64,000 nt of DNA from assembly GCF_008704205.1 (NCBI RefSeq), contig NZ_VXLC01000023.1, positions 1 through 64,000 of the forward strand. Direction: 5' to 3'. A program made the position numbers and the translations under genes. The notes under the pieces were generated by a model. That model worked only from the letters and a program-made list of their open reading frames with translations, had not been told where the DNA came from and searched no databases. Position 1 is the stretch's first letter. Every line of letters starts with the position of its first letter. This document shows, one piece after another, positions 52,500 to 60,238 of the stretch. This DNA is from Nocardia colli. Lineage in GTDB: Bacteria > Actinomycetota > Actinomycetes > Mycobacteriales > Mycobacteriaceae.

Positions 52500-52970
52500 C
52501 ATCACGGGGGTTTGTAAAGTCCGCCGCCGGCCAAATGCGTGCGCGGGTCTGAATTCACGCTTAATCAGTGTGAGATATGTCCCAACAATCACAAAAAGAT
52601 AACGACGGGCGATCGCCGGCGAGCTTCGCGGCCGCTATCCCGGTCAGCGATGCCATGGCTGACCGAGCTCCGGAAGTGAACCGATTGGACATTTCCCCAG
52701 GTCGCTACGTTCATCTCGGGGACACGTGCGGGTCGAACACTGGTCGGTCGGCCAATTGACTGTGATCCGTCACAGCGAGCCCGAAGCGGCCCGTCCGCGT
52801 CGGCCGACACGCCCGACCGATTGATACGTTTTATGCGACAGTGTGACCTGCATCACTTTTTGGCGTTCTAGATCATTTCGTGGGTACCGAAACATAAATA
52901 CGCACGGTGTCATTCAGACATTTCCTGGGGTTTTCGCGTACGCCGAACCCTGCCCGCGGGCGCTCCGTTC
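52500..52970. other. Gene-free AT-richer regulatory spacer
   Basis: This stretch divides the NlpC genes from the exonuclease gene. It is less GC-rich than the genes, especially at 52550-52610 and 52830-52920, and holds promoter-like sequence for both directions. The perfect inverted repeat ctgtgatccgtcacag (6-bp arms) lies near 52760. A 60-codon frame at 52577-52759 has poor codon bias. Confidence 0.45.
52842..52857 (+). promoter_or_regulatory. Candidate CRP-type binding site
   Basis: TGTGACCTGCATCACT matches the CRP/GlxR half-sites TGTGA-N6-TCACA at nine of ten positions. It is about 150 bp upstream of the exonuclease start. Binding is inferred from the match alone. Confidence 0.4.
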
Positions 52971-53000
52971 TTGTCGGACCCACCGCCTACGCTCCAGCCC

Positions 53001-55151
53001 GTGTCCGACCCCGCACCGCGCAAGGCCGTCGCTCGGCAACTGGTCTTCGACGACCTCGACACGCCCCTGTTCGACACCACCTTCGTGGTCGTCGACCTGG
53101 AGACCACCGGGACCAGTCCGGGCGGCGACGCGATCACCGAGATCGGCGCGGTCAAGGTGCGCGGCGGCGAGGTGCTCGGTGAGTTCGCCACCCTGGTCAA
53201 CCCGGGGCGGGCGGTGCCGCCGGCGATCGTGCAGGTCACCGGGATCACCACGGCGATGGTCTATGCGGCGCCGGACATCGCGTCGGTGCTGCCCGGGTTC
53301 CTCGAGTTCGCGTCGGGCGCGGTGCTCGTCGCGCACAACGCGCGGTTCGACATGGCGTTCCTGCGGGCCGCCGCCGCGGCGCACGACATGGCGTGGCCCG
53401 TGGCGACCGTGCTGTGCACCGTGAAGCTGGCTCGGCGGGTGCTCGGGCGGGACGAGGCGCCCTCGGTCCGGTTGAGCGCGCTCGCCCAGTTGCTCGGCGC
53501 GAGCACGCAACCGACGCACCGGGCGCTGGACGACGCGCGCGCGACCGTGGACGTGCTGCACGCGCTGATCGCCAGGGTCGGCAATCAAGGCGTGCACAGC
53601 CTCACCGAGCTCGTCGACTACCTGCCCGACGTCACCCCGCGCCAGCGTGCCAAGCGGGTGCTCGCCAATGACCTGCCCGCGAGTCCCGGGGTGTACCTGT
53701 TCCGCGGGCCCGCCGACGAGGTCCTCTATATCGGCACCGCGGTGAATCTGCGCCGCCGCGTACGCAATTACTTCACCGGCTCGGAGACCCGCGGGCGGAT
53801 GAAGGAGATGGTCTCCCTCGCCACCCAGGTCGACCATGTGGTCTGCGCACACGCGCTCGAGGCAGGTGTCCGCGAACTGCGCCTGCTCGTCGCGCACACC
53901 CCGCCCTACAACCGCCGCTCCAAGTTCCCCAAGCGCGCCTGGTGGATCACGCTCACCGACGAACCCTTCCCGCGCTTCTCCGTCGTCCGCACTCCGAACC
54001 GAGATGCCCTGGGCCCGTTCAACTCTCGCGCCGACGCCACCGAACTCGCGGTGATCATCGCCGAATACACCGGCCTGCGCACATGCGGTACCCGCCTGCC
54101 CCGCCGCGCCCTGCACGACTGCCCGCCCGCGGTCGTCGGCGGCTGCCCCGCATCCGCCCTCGGCACTCCTATTAATACAGAGGAATATGCCCCCGCCCCC
54201 GCGCTCGTCCGCGCCCTCTTCGCCGGCTACTCCGACACCCCACTGCGCACCATGCTCGACCGCATCGAAACCCACTCCCGCGCACAACATTTCGAAGCAG
54301 CCGCCCGCCTCCGCGACCGAACCGCCGCTGTAATCCGCGCCCTGCACCGCACCCAACGCCTCGCCGCCGTCGCCCGCATCGCCGAACTGATCGCCGCCCA
54401 CCCCGACGGCGCAGGCGGCTGGGAGTTCGCCGTCATCCGCTACGGACGATTGGCCGCCGCGGGCAACGCCGTCCGCGGAGTCCCGCCGATGGCGGTGGTC
54501 GAACAACTCGCCGCCGCCGCCGAAACCGTGATCCCCGAAGGCGGCGTCCCCGCCCAGGCCCAGACCGCAACGGACATCCCGATTCCTAGCCCCGGACCGC
54601 CCCTCGCGCCGGGTCCTGCCCGCTTCGCCGAGACGCCTCTGGCAATCCCGCCGGATCACAGTGGGAATCTCGAAGATTCGCTGCCGGACCGCAACGCGGC
54701 CGGCGACGGCATGACTAACCATGACGTCGCGCACGATGGCACCGCAGCAGGTGTCGGCAGCGGCCGTGACATGGCGGGTAGCTCTGTCAGAAGGGTCGGC
54801 GAGCTGGACGTCGCTGTGTCGGTTGGCATCGCAGAGGACGGCGATGGGGTGGCTGATCGCGCGGCAGGTGGTGAGACGGCTGGTGTGGCGGCTGAGGCGC
54901 TGCCGGGGTTCGACGCCGCCGGGCGGGATTGGGTGCCGGTGAATGTGCCGCCGTTGCGGGGGGCCTCGCCGGAGGAGGCGGCGTTGGTTGCGCGGTGGTT
55001 GGCTCGGGCGGGGGTGCGGATAGTGCGGACGACGGAGGGGTATCGGGAGCCGATGTATGGGGCGGGGCGGTGGGTGGGGTGGGCGGAGGTGGCGGATGCG
55101 GCGGCGCACGCCCAACCCGCTGAGGATGCGTACGTGGAGCGCTTAGGCTGA
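53001..55151 (+). CDS. DEDDh exonuclease fused to GIY-YIG/UvrC-like nuclease (Rv2191-like)
   Basis: The 716-residue protein joins an N-terminal DnaQ-type exonuclease to a GIY-YIG domain and a UVR-like motif. The exonuclease shows VVVDLETTGTSPGG, AHNARFDMAFL and HRALDDARATVDVL. The GIY-YIG domain shows SPGVYLFRGPADEVLYIGTA near residue 218, and the UVR-like motif reads HFEAAARLRDRT. It resembles the N-terminal half of UvrC with proofreading activity added, so a DNA repair role is likely. Between about residues 525 and 640 there is a low-complexity insertion. GTG 53001 was chosen; TTG 52971 is also in frame. Confidence 0.9.
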   Translation: MSDPAPRKAVARQLVFDDLDTPLFDTTFVVVDLETTGTSPGGDAITEIGAVKVRGGEVLGEFATLVNPGRAVPPAIVQVTGITTAMVYAAPDIASVLPGFLEFASGAVLVAHNARFDMAFLRAAAAAHDMAWPVATVLCTVKLARRVLGRDEAPSVRLSALAQLLGASTQPTHRALDDARATVDVLHALIARVGNQGVHSLTELVDYLPDVTPRQRAKRVLANDLPASPGVYLFRGPADEVLYIGTAVNLRRRVRNYFTGSETRGRMKEMVSLATQVDHVVCAHALEAGVRELRLLVAHTPPYNRRSKFPKRAWWITLTDEPFPRFSVVRTPNRDALGPFNSRADATELAVIIAEYTGLRTCGTRLPRRALHDCPPAVVGGCPASALGTPINTEEYAPAPALVRALFAGYSDTPLRTMLDRIETHSRAQHFEAAARLRDRTAAVIRALHRTQRLAAVARIAELIAAHPDGAGGWEFAVIRYGRLAAAGNAVRGVPPMAVVEQLAAAAETVIPEGGVPAQAQTATDIPIPSPGPPLAPGPARFAETPLAIPPDHSGNLEDSLPDRNAAGDGMTNHDVAHDGTAAGVGSGRDMAGSSVRRVGELDVAVSVGIAEDGDGVADRAAGGETAGVAAEALPGFDAAGRDWVPVNVPPLRGASPEEAALVARWLARAGVRIVRTTEGYREPMYGAGRWVGWAEVADAAAHAQPAEDAYVERLG

Positions 55152-55155
55152 GCGC

Positions 55156-55431
55156 ATGATTACCGCGATCGTGATGATTGACGCCGACAACGGCCGCATT
55201 CCGGAGACTGCGCAGGCCGTTGCGGATACCGACGGCGTGACCGAGGTGTACTCCTGCGCCGGTGACGTGGACCTGATCGCGATCGTGCGGGTGCGCGACC
55301 ACGAGCAGATCGCCGAGGTGGTGACCAACCGGCTGGACAAGGTCCCCGGCGTCGCGCGGACCATCACGCACATCGCGTTCAAGTCCTACGCCAGCGCCGA
55401 CACCGAGGCCGGGTTCTCGCTGGGGGAGTGA
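55156..55431 (+). CDS. Stand-alone Lrp/AsnC ligand-binding (RAM) domain protein
   Basis: The 91-residue protein consists only of the alpha/beta ligand-binding domain of Lrp/AsnC regulators: ITAIVMIDADNGRIPETAQA, VTEVYSCAGDVDLIAIVRV and a C-terminal TITHIAFKSY strand. It has no helix-turn-helix. Such proteins form rings and may sense amino acids or modify full Lrp regulators. It begins 4 nt after the exonuclease stop, so the two are probably co-transcribed. Confidence 0.9.
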   Translation: MITAIVMIDADNGRIPETAQAVADTDGVTEVYSCAGDVDLIAIVRVRDHEQIAEVVTNRLDKVPGVARTITHIAFKSYASADTEAGFSLGE

Positions 55432-55435
55432 GGGT

Positions 55436-55720
55436 TCAGCTGCGCAACATCGAACTGCCGGTGTAGGTGCCGCTCGAGCGACCGCGCAGGATTCCCGACG
55501 CGGCGCCGACGCAGTGGGTGTTCATATATATGGTCACCAGCCGGTCGCTGTTGTTCTTGAACTTGCGTGGCGCGTTGGGGCCGAGGTCGATGCAGCCGGA
55601 CGTTCCGCCGTAGTCGGTGCCGTCGACGATCAGTTCGCCCTCCGCCGCCGCGGCCGTCGGGATGACGCACACGGCCACCAGCGAAAGTGCCCCGAGTGCT
55701 ACACGAATGCTGTGCTTCAT
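55436..55720 (-). CDS. Small secreted protein, tandem paralogue 2
   Basis: The 94-residue protein has a signal peptide (cleavage near TAAAAEG). The mature domain of about 68 residues has two Cys, in SGCIDLG and NTHCVGA. It is a clear paralogue of the next gene upstream: both read ...C(I/V)xLGxxAPRxFxN...VTIY...C...GTYTG. The pattern resembles the peptidase inhibitor I36/SMPI group of small beta proteins from actinomycetes, but this is tentative. A gaggag ribosome site precedes ATG 55720. Confidence 0.75.
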   Translation of the reverse strand: MKHSIRVALGALSLVAVCVIPTAAAAEGELIVDGTDYGGTSGCIDLGPNAPRKFKNNSDRLVTIYMNTHCVGAASGILRGRSSGTYTGSSMLRS

Positions 55721-55771
55721 GTGGTGCTCCTCGTTGGTAGGAGCCGGGGTTCTCGCCGGGAGTGCGCCGGA

Positions 55772-56059
55772 TCAGCTGACGATCATCGACTTCCCGGTAT
55801 AGGTGCCGTTGTCGTGCGGCGAGAGGACCCCGGTGGAGATACCGCCACAGGTGGCGTCGGCGTAGATCGTCACCACGCTGTCGGTATCGTTCTGGAAATC
55901 GCGCGGCGCATCCTCGCCGAGCAGGACGCACCCGTTTCGGTCGGTGTAATTCACCCCGCCGACGAACAGTCCACATCCGTCGGCCACAGCCAGCGGAGCG
56001 GCGGCGCACACGGCGACCACCGAAAGACTCCCGAGTACTGCACGAACGCTGCGTCCCAT
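55772..56059 (-). CDS. Small secreted protein, tandem paralogue 1
   Basis: The 95-residue protein has a signal peptide (cleavage near AVADG). The mature domain shares the layout of its neighbour: NGCVLLGEDAPRDFQN, SVVTIYADATCGG and NGTYTGKSMIVS. It has one extra Cys at the start of the mature part. A ggcgagg-type ribosome site precedes ATG 56059. The two genes arose by tandem duplication and are likely one transcript. Function unknown. Confidence 0.75.
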   Translation of the reverse strand: MGRSVRAVLGSLSVVAVCAAAPLAVADGCGLFVGGVNYTDRNGCVLLGEDAPRDFQNDTDSVVTIYADATCGGISTGVLSPHDNGTYTGKSMIVS

Positions 56060-56252
56060 GCTGTGCTCCTCGCCGGTCGAAGCCGTTCAGCACACCCAGT
56101 GCCGAGTCGGCCGTGCCTTGACGATCCTGGTCAGCTAACTCCCTGAACATATCTTATGCATGTCAGCTATCGCCATGCCACGAGTTCAGGCAGAACCTGC
56201 CAACTGTGCTCGGCCGGACTGCCCCGCCCGCACCCGCATCCCAGCGATCGTC

Positions 56253-56759
56253 GTCGCCGCGCACGTTTCGTTGCGCTGCGCTCGGAATCGTGGGCGATTT
56301 TGTGCGCGCCTGGCGAATAGGTGCGCACGCCTGGTCGGCGACCCTTCTGGCATCGCGCGGCACTGCGCTCGCGGGCCCGCAGTGCGCGGCCGAGACAGCA
56401 CAGCGGCTCTTGTCGCCGCGCACGTTTCGTTGCGCTGCGGCCGGAATCGCGGGCAATTGTGCGCGCGTCCGGCGAATGCGTGCGCGGCTGGCGAATGCGT
56501 GCGCGGCTGGCGAATGGGTGCGCGGCTGGCGAATGGGTGCGCGGCTGGCGAATGGGTGCGCGGCTGGCGAATGCGTGCGCTCGCCGGTCGGCGACGCTTC
56601 TGGCATCGCGCGCGTCGGCAGTGCGCGGCCGAGACAGCACAGCGGCTCTTGTCGCCGCGCACGTTTCGTTGCGCTGCGGCCGGAATCGCGGGCGATTGTG
56701 TGCGTGTCCGGCGATTGGGGGCGCGCCCGGCGAACGCATTCGCGGGAGCGGAATGGGGC
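56253..56759. repeat. Three large direct repeats between secreted-protein genes and trpD
   Basis: The block gtcgccgcgcacgtttcgtt (continuing gcgctgcg) begins at 56253, 56412 and 56651. Copies 1 and 2 also share the tail ggtcggcgac...ttctggcatcgcgcg and cagtgcgcggccgagacagc. Spacing is 159 and 239 bp; the extra length comes from the 19-bp array inside copy 2. The block runs directly into the 3' end of trpD. No credible gene was seen here despite long open frames on both strands. Confidence 0.85.
56471..56580. repeat. 19-bp VNTR-like array
   Basis: Five and a half tandem copies of ggcgaatgcgtgcgcggct, with a c/g variant at one position (gcg or ggg), follow each other without gaps. It lies inside the second large repeat. 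Confidence 0.9.
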
Positions 56760-57821
56760 TCAGCGGTCGCCGAGGGTGACCGTCAACTTCGTCCAACGTT
56801 CGAGCAGCGCCTCGGCCTTAGCCGAGTCGATCGCCTCGGCGGCCCGCTCGAGCGCGCCGGCCAGCGCATCGTGCACGTCGGCCGCGAAATCGACTGTCCC
56901 CTGGGACAAGTCGTAGGCCACGATGGCTGCCGCCGAGTTCACCAGCACCGCGTCCCGCACCGCGCCGCTCGTTCCGGCGAACACGCTTCGCGCCACGCCC
57001 GCGTTGACCTCGGCATCGCCGCCGCGCAGCGCCTCCAGGTCGACGCGTGCGATCCCGAGGCGGGTCGGATCGATCGTCGTCTCCCGCATCTGCCCACCGG
57101 AAACCACCCACGCCGTGGTCGTGTCGGACGTGGTGATCTCGTCGAGCCCGTCATTCCCCCGAACAACCAACGCACTCCCGCCCCGCCCGGCGAACACCCC
57201 CGCGATCACCGGCAGCAGATCCGCGAACGCGCACCCCACCAGCCCGGCCCGCGGCTGGGCCGGATTCGTCAGCGGCCCAAGCACATTGAACACGGTCGGA
57301 ATCCCGATTTCCTTACGCGCGGCCCCCGCGAACCGCAGCGCGGGATGGAACACCGGCGCGAAACAGAACCCGATCCCCACCTCGCGCACGCACCGCGCCA
57401 CCGCCTCCGGCCCGAGCGCCAGCCGCACCCCGAGCGATTCGAGCACGTCCGCCCCGCCGCTCTTCGACGAGGCCGCGCGGTTCCCGTGCTTGACCACCGG
57501 CACCCCCGCCGCGGCCACCACGATCGAGGACATGGTGGAAATGTTCACCGACCCGGACCGATCGCCGCCGGTCCCGACGATGTCCACCGCGTCACCGTCG
57601 ATGTGCACCAGTCGCGCGTGTTCGAGCATCCCCGCGGCGAGCCCGGTCAGCTCCGCGGGCGTCGGCCCCTTGATCTTCATGGCGACCCCGAACGCCGCGA
57701 TCTGAGCCGGAGTGGCGTTGTCCGACATGATCTCGTCCATCGCCCACGCCGTGTCGTCCGCGGCCAGGTCGCCACCGTCGGCGAGGGTTCCGAGCACCTG
57801 GGGCCAGCTGCGCACGCTCAT
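56760..57821 (-). CDS. trpD: Anthranilate phosphoribosyltransferase
   Basis: TrpD joins anthranilate and PRPP in tryptophan synthesis. The 353-residue protein shows the PRPP-binding VDIVGTGGDRSGSVNIST near residues 79-96, VKHGNRAASSKSGGADVLE and the helical N-terminal domain (DEIMSDNATPAQIAAFGVAM). HPALRFAGAARKEIGIPTVF is also present. It is a single trp gene here, away from other trp genes, as with Rv2192c beside ctaE. It starts at ATG 57821. Confidence 0.96.
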   Translation of the reverse strand: MSVRSWPQVLGTLADGGDLAADDTAWAMDEIMSDNATPAQIAAFGVAMKIKGPTPAELTGLAAGMLEHARLVHIDGDAVDIVGTGGDRSGSVNISTMSSIVVAAAGVPVVKHGNRAASSKSGGADVLESLGVRLALGPEAVARCVREVGIGFCFAPVFHPALRFAGAARKEIGIPTVFNVLGPLTNPAQPRAGLVGCAFADLLPVIAGVFAGRGGSALVVRGNDGLDEITTSDTTTAWVVSGGQMRETTIDPTRLGIARVDLEALRGGDAEVNAGVARSVFAGTSGAVRDAVLVNSAAAIVAYDLSQGTVDFAADVHDALAGALERAAEAIDSAKAEALLERWTKLTVTLGDR

Positions 57822-58021
57822 GACTCCACCTCGCTGGCGCTCGGTTCCGTCACGCGCGCGGCGCGCTGTGTCACGATTCGCTCGCTGCGCTCGCTCATGA
57901 ATTAACTTTCTCCCGTCACCTGGTTTCACAACCAGTTTGTCGCGAAGCAGCTTACTGCCCCCGGTCAGGGCAAAGCCCGTCGTTAAACCGCGCCCGGCCG
58001 AGTCGGGAGAACTTACTGCCG

Positions 58022-58465
58022 CTACCCGGTCGCGGGCCCGGATTGTCCGGCCGCCGGCCGCGGTTGCAGCGCATCCCACCCATCCGCGGTCCCGTCGTGC
58101 CGCTGCGCCAGCCCGGCCATCCGCGAACGCTCCTGCGAACAATGCAGCGCGTCCAGCACCTGCACCCGTTGCAGGATCACCGTCTCCAACGCGTCGGTCC
58201 CCGGCCCGCCGACCTGCGGCGCGGGCGCGTACCCGTCCTGTGCCGCGATCGCACACACGGCCTCGACCTGTCCCGGCGGAATCCGCAGATGATGCCGCAG
58301 CACCGCATCCGCGTCCGGCACCAGCTCGCTCGCCCGCGCCAGCGCCGCCGAACACGCCTCGGCGTCATCGAAACTCGACGCGACCACCACCAGATCGGCC
58401 CGGCTCGGATCCAGCGGCGCCGGACCGCCGCGCCCGAACAACCGACCCCACAAACGCGCTGCCAC
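58022..58465 (-). CDS. Hypothetical protein next to ctaE
   Basis: I do not recognise this 147-residue protein. It starts at GTG 58465 with ggagg 4 nt upstream. It has an alpha/beta N-terminal half (ADLVVVASSFDDAEACSAAL, LRHHLRIPPGQVEAVCAIAA) and a Gln/Arg-rich C-terminal part (LDALHCSQERSRMAGLAQRH). No signal peptide or membrane helix is present. It is divergent from ctaE across about 240 bp and lies upstream of trpD on the same strand. Confidence 0.7.
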   Translation of the reverse strand: MAARLWGRLFGRGGPAPLDPSRADLVVVASSFDDAEACSAALARASELVPDADAVLRHHLRIPPGQVEAVCAIAAQDGYAPAPQVGGPGTDALETVILQRVQVLDALHCSQERSRMAGLAQRHDGTADGWDALQPRPAAGQSGPATG

Positions 58466-58647
58466 ATCGCCTCCATCTCAGCTTTTACTTACGCACACCT
58501 GTCATGCTGTGGTCCAGCTACCCGAGGGCACGCGGACCCGGCACGTAAACACGTTCCGACCGATGCCGCCGCGCCGCGGGCAGCCCGACCTCAACACGCC
58601 GAGCCCTGGTCGAGAGGCTGTCTGTCCGTGGGTTTTCCGACACGGGG

Positions 58648-58687
58648 ACACAAGTTTCGCACCCGGGTACTTGTGTCGTACTACGAC
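58648..58687 (+). promoter_or_regulatory. Two palindromes in the ctaE promoter region
   Basis: ACACAAGT (58648-58655) pairs with ACTTGTGT (58669-58676) across 13 nt. GTCGTA-C-TACGAC (58675-58687) is a perfect 13-bp palindrome directly after it. A CATACT at 58692-58697 fits a -10 box 7 nt before GTG 58705. The palindromes would cover the -35 area, so they are candidate operators for the ctaE-qcrCAB genes. Confidence 0.5.
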
Positions 58688-58704
58688 GAGTCATACTTAC
58701 CCCC

Positions 58705-59316
58705 GTGACGACCGCAGTAGGGACCCCCGGATCGGCCATTACCCAGCGTGTGCACTCGCTGAATCGGCCCAACATGGTCAGCGTCGGTACCATCATCTGG
58801 CTGTCCAGCGAGTTGATGTTCTTCGCCGGCCTCTTCGCGATGTATTTCGTCGCGCGCGCACAGGCGCACGGCGTCTGGCCGCCGGAACCGACCGAGTTGA
58901 ACCTCAAGCTCGCCGTGCCGGTCACCGCCGTGCTGGTCGCGTCGTCGTTCACCTGCCAGATGGGTGTGTTCGCCGCAGAGCGAGGCGACGTGTTCGGCCT
59001 GCGCCGCTGGTACGTCATCACCCTGATCATGGGCGCGATGTTCGTCGCCGGTCAGGCCACCGAGTACCACGCACTGGTCGGAGAGGGCACCTCGATCTCG
59101 AGCAGCGCCTACGGCTCGGTGTTCTACATCACCACCGGCTTCCACGGTTTGCATGTCATCGGCGGTCTGATCGCGTTCGTGTTCCTGCTGATCCGCACCA
59201 AGGTCAGTAAGTTCACCCCCGCGCAGGCCACCGCCGCGATCGTCGTCTCGTACTACTGGCACTTCGTCGACATCGTCTGGATCGGCCTGTTCGCCACGAT
59301 CTACTTCGTCCGCTGA
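58705..59316 (+). CDS. ctaE: Cytochrome c oxidase subunit III (aa3)
   Basis: The 203-residue membrane protein has five predicted helices and the subunit III features: IIWLSSELMFFAGLFAMYF near residue 31, QATEYHAL, and a C-terminal GFHGLHVIGGLIAFVFLL plus YYWHFVDIVWIGLFATIYF. It begins at GTG 58705 without a ribosome site, consistent with a leaderless mRNA. It heads the ctaE-qcrC-qcrA-qcrB set, as in M. tuberculosis Rv2193-Rv2196. Confidence 0.96.
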   Translation: MTTAVGTPGSAITQRVHSLNRPNMVSVGTIIWLSSELMFFAGLFAMYFVARAQAHGVWPPEPTELNLKLAVPVTAVLVASSFTCQMGVFAAERGDVFGLRRWYVITLIMGAMFVAGQATEYHALVGEGTSISSSAYGSVFYITTGFHGLHVIGGLIAFVFLLIRTKVSKFTPAQATAAIVVSYYWHFVDIVWIGLFATIYFVR

Positions 59317-59374
59317 GCCGGGCATACCCCAGTCTTTTGCACACGTCGGTTCCGTCTACTCCAAAGGGACACAG

Positions 59375-60238
59375 ATGAGTTCATCTCCCCCGTCAGCGCC
59401 AGAGCCCGCCAGCAACGGGAACGGCGAGGCCAGCAAGACACGCAGGCAGCGCCGCGTTCGCCGTCGCATCGCGGGCGGGCTCGCGCTGTTGGTGGGCCTC
59501 GTCGGTGCGGGCTTCCTGGCCGCGGCCTTGACGCCGGACCCGCAGCGGGCGACCGCGAACGAGGATTCCTCGGCGCTGATCCGCGAGGGTAACCAGCTCT
59601 ACGACACCTCCTGCATCACCTGCCACGGTGCGAACCTGCAGGGTGTCCAGGATCGTGGCCCGAGCCTCATCGGCGTCGGCGAGGCCGCCGTCTACTTCCA
59701 GGTGTCCTCCGGTCGCATGCCGATGGCCCGCAACGAGGCCCAGGCGCAGCGCAAGCCACCGAAGTTCGACGAGCACCAGACCGACGCGCTGATGGCGTAC
59801 GTGGCGGCCAACGGTGGCGGCCCCACCGTGGTCCGCGACGCGAACGGCGAGATCGCGCAGGAGTCGCTGCGCGGCGACGACATTGCCCGCGGTTCGGAAC
59901 TGTTCCGGATGAACTGCGCGTCCTGCCACAACTTCACCGGGCGCGGCGGCGCGCTGTCCTCCGGTAAGTTCGCCCCGCCGCTGGAGCCCGCCTCCGAGCA
60001 GCAGATCTACGACGCGATGATGACCGGCCCGCAGAACATGCCGAAGTTCTCCGACCGGCAGCTGTCGCCGGAGGAGAAGCGCGACATCGTCGCCTACGTC
60101 ATGAACGCGAAAGAGGAGAAGGCCCCCGGCGGCTGGGACCTCGGCGGCTTCGGTCCCGCGACCGAGGGCCTGGTCATGTGGGTGATCGGTATTACGACGG
60201 TCGTCGGTGCCGCGATTTGGATCGGGTCGCGGTCATGA
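59375..60238 (+). CDS. qcrC: Cytochrome bc1 complex dihaem cytochrome c subunit
   Basis: QcrC passes electrons from the Rieske centre directly to CtaC in the supercomplex. The 287-residue protein has an N-terminal membrane helix (residues 32-52), two haem c sites CITCHG and CASCHN, each in its own cytochrome c domain, and a C-terminal helix. The Met ligands are probably in GRMPMAR and NMPKF. Its TGA overlaps the qcrA start (ATGA). Confidence 0.97.
   Translation: MSSSPPSAPEPASNGNGEASKTRRQRRVRRRIAGGLALLVGLVGAGFLAAALTPDPQRATANEDSSALIREGNQLYDTSCITCHGANLQGVQDRGPSLIGVGEAAVYFQVSSGRMPMARNEAQAQRKPPKFDEHQTDALMAYVAANGGGPTVVRDANGEIAQESLRGDDIARGSELFRMNCASCHNFTGRGGALSSGKFAPPLEPASEQQIYDAMMTGPQNMPKFSDRQLSPEEKRDIVAYVMNAKEEKAPGGWDLGGFGPATEGLVMWVIGITTVVGAAIWIGSRS

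Noticed and set aside
52440..52580. c-di-AMP (ydaO) riboswitch before the NlpC gene
   Set aside because: Such riboswitches often precede actinobacterial wall hydrolase genes, but I could not find the conserved core segments or a consistent fold in the roughly 120-nt leader.
52577..52759. 60-codon ORF upstream of the exonuclease gene
   Set aside because: Third-position GC is only moderate, no ribosome site or similarity was seen, and it lies in an AT-richer regulatory spacer.
52759..52775. Second CRP-like site ctgtgatccgtcacag
   Set aside because: The half-sites are separated by four bases where CRP/GlxR sites have six, so it does not fit the consensus, though it remains a palindrome.
56160..57905. 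Long open frames on both strands over the repeats near trpD (up to 581 codons)
   Set aside because: They are read from GC-rich repeats, lack ribosome sites and family similarity, and on the plus strand run antisense through trpD. They are frame artefacts.
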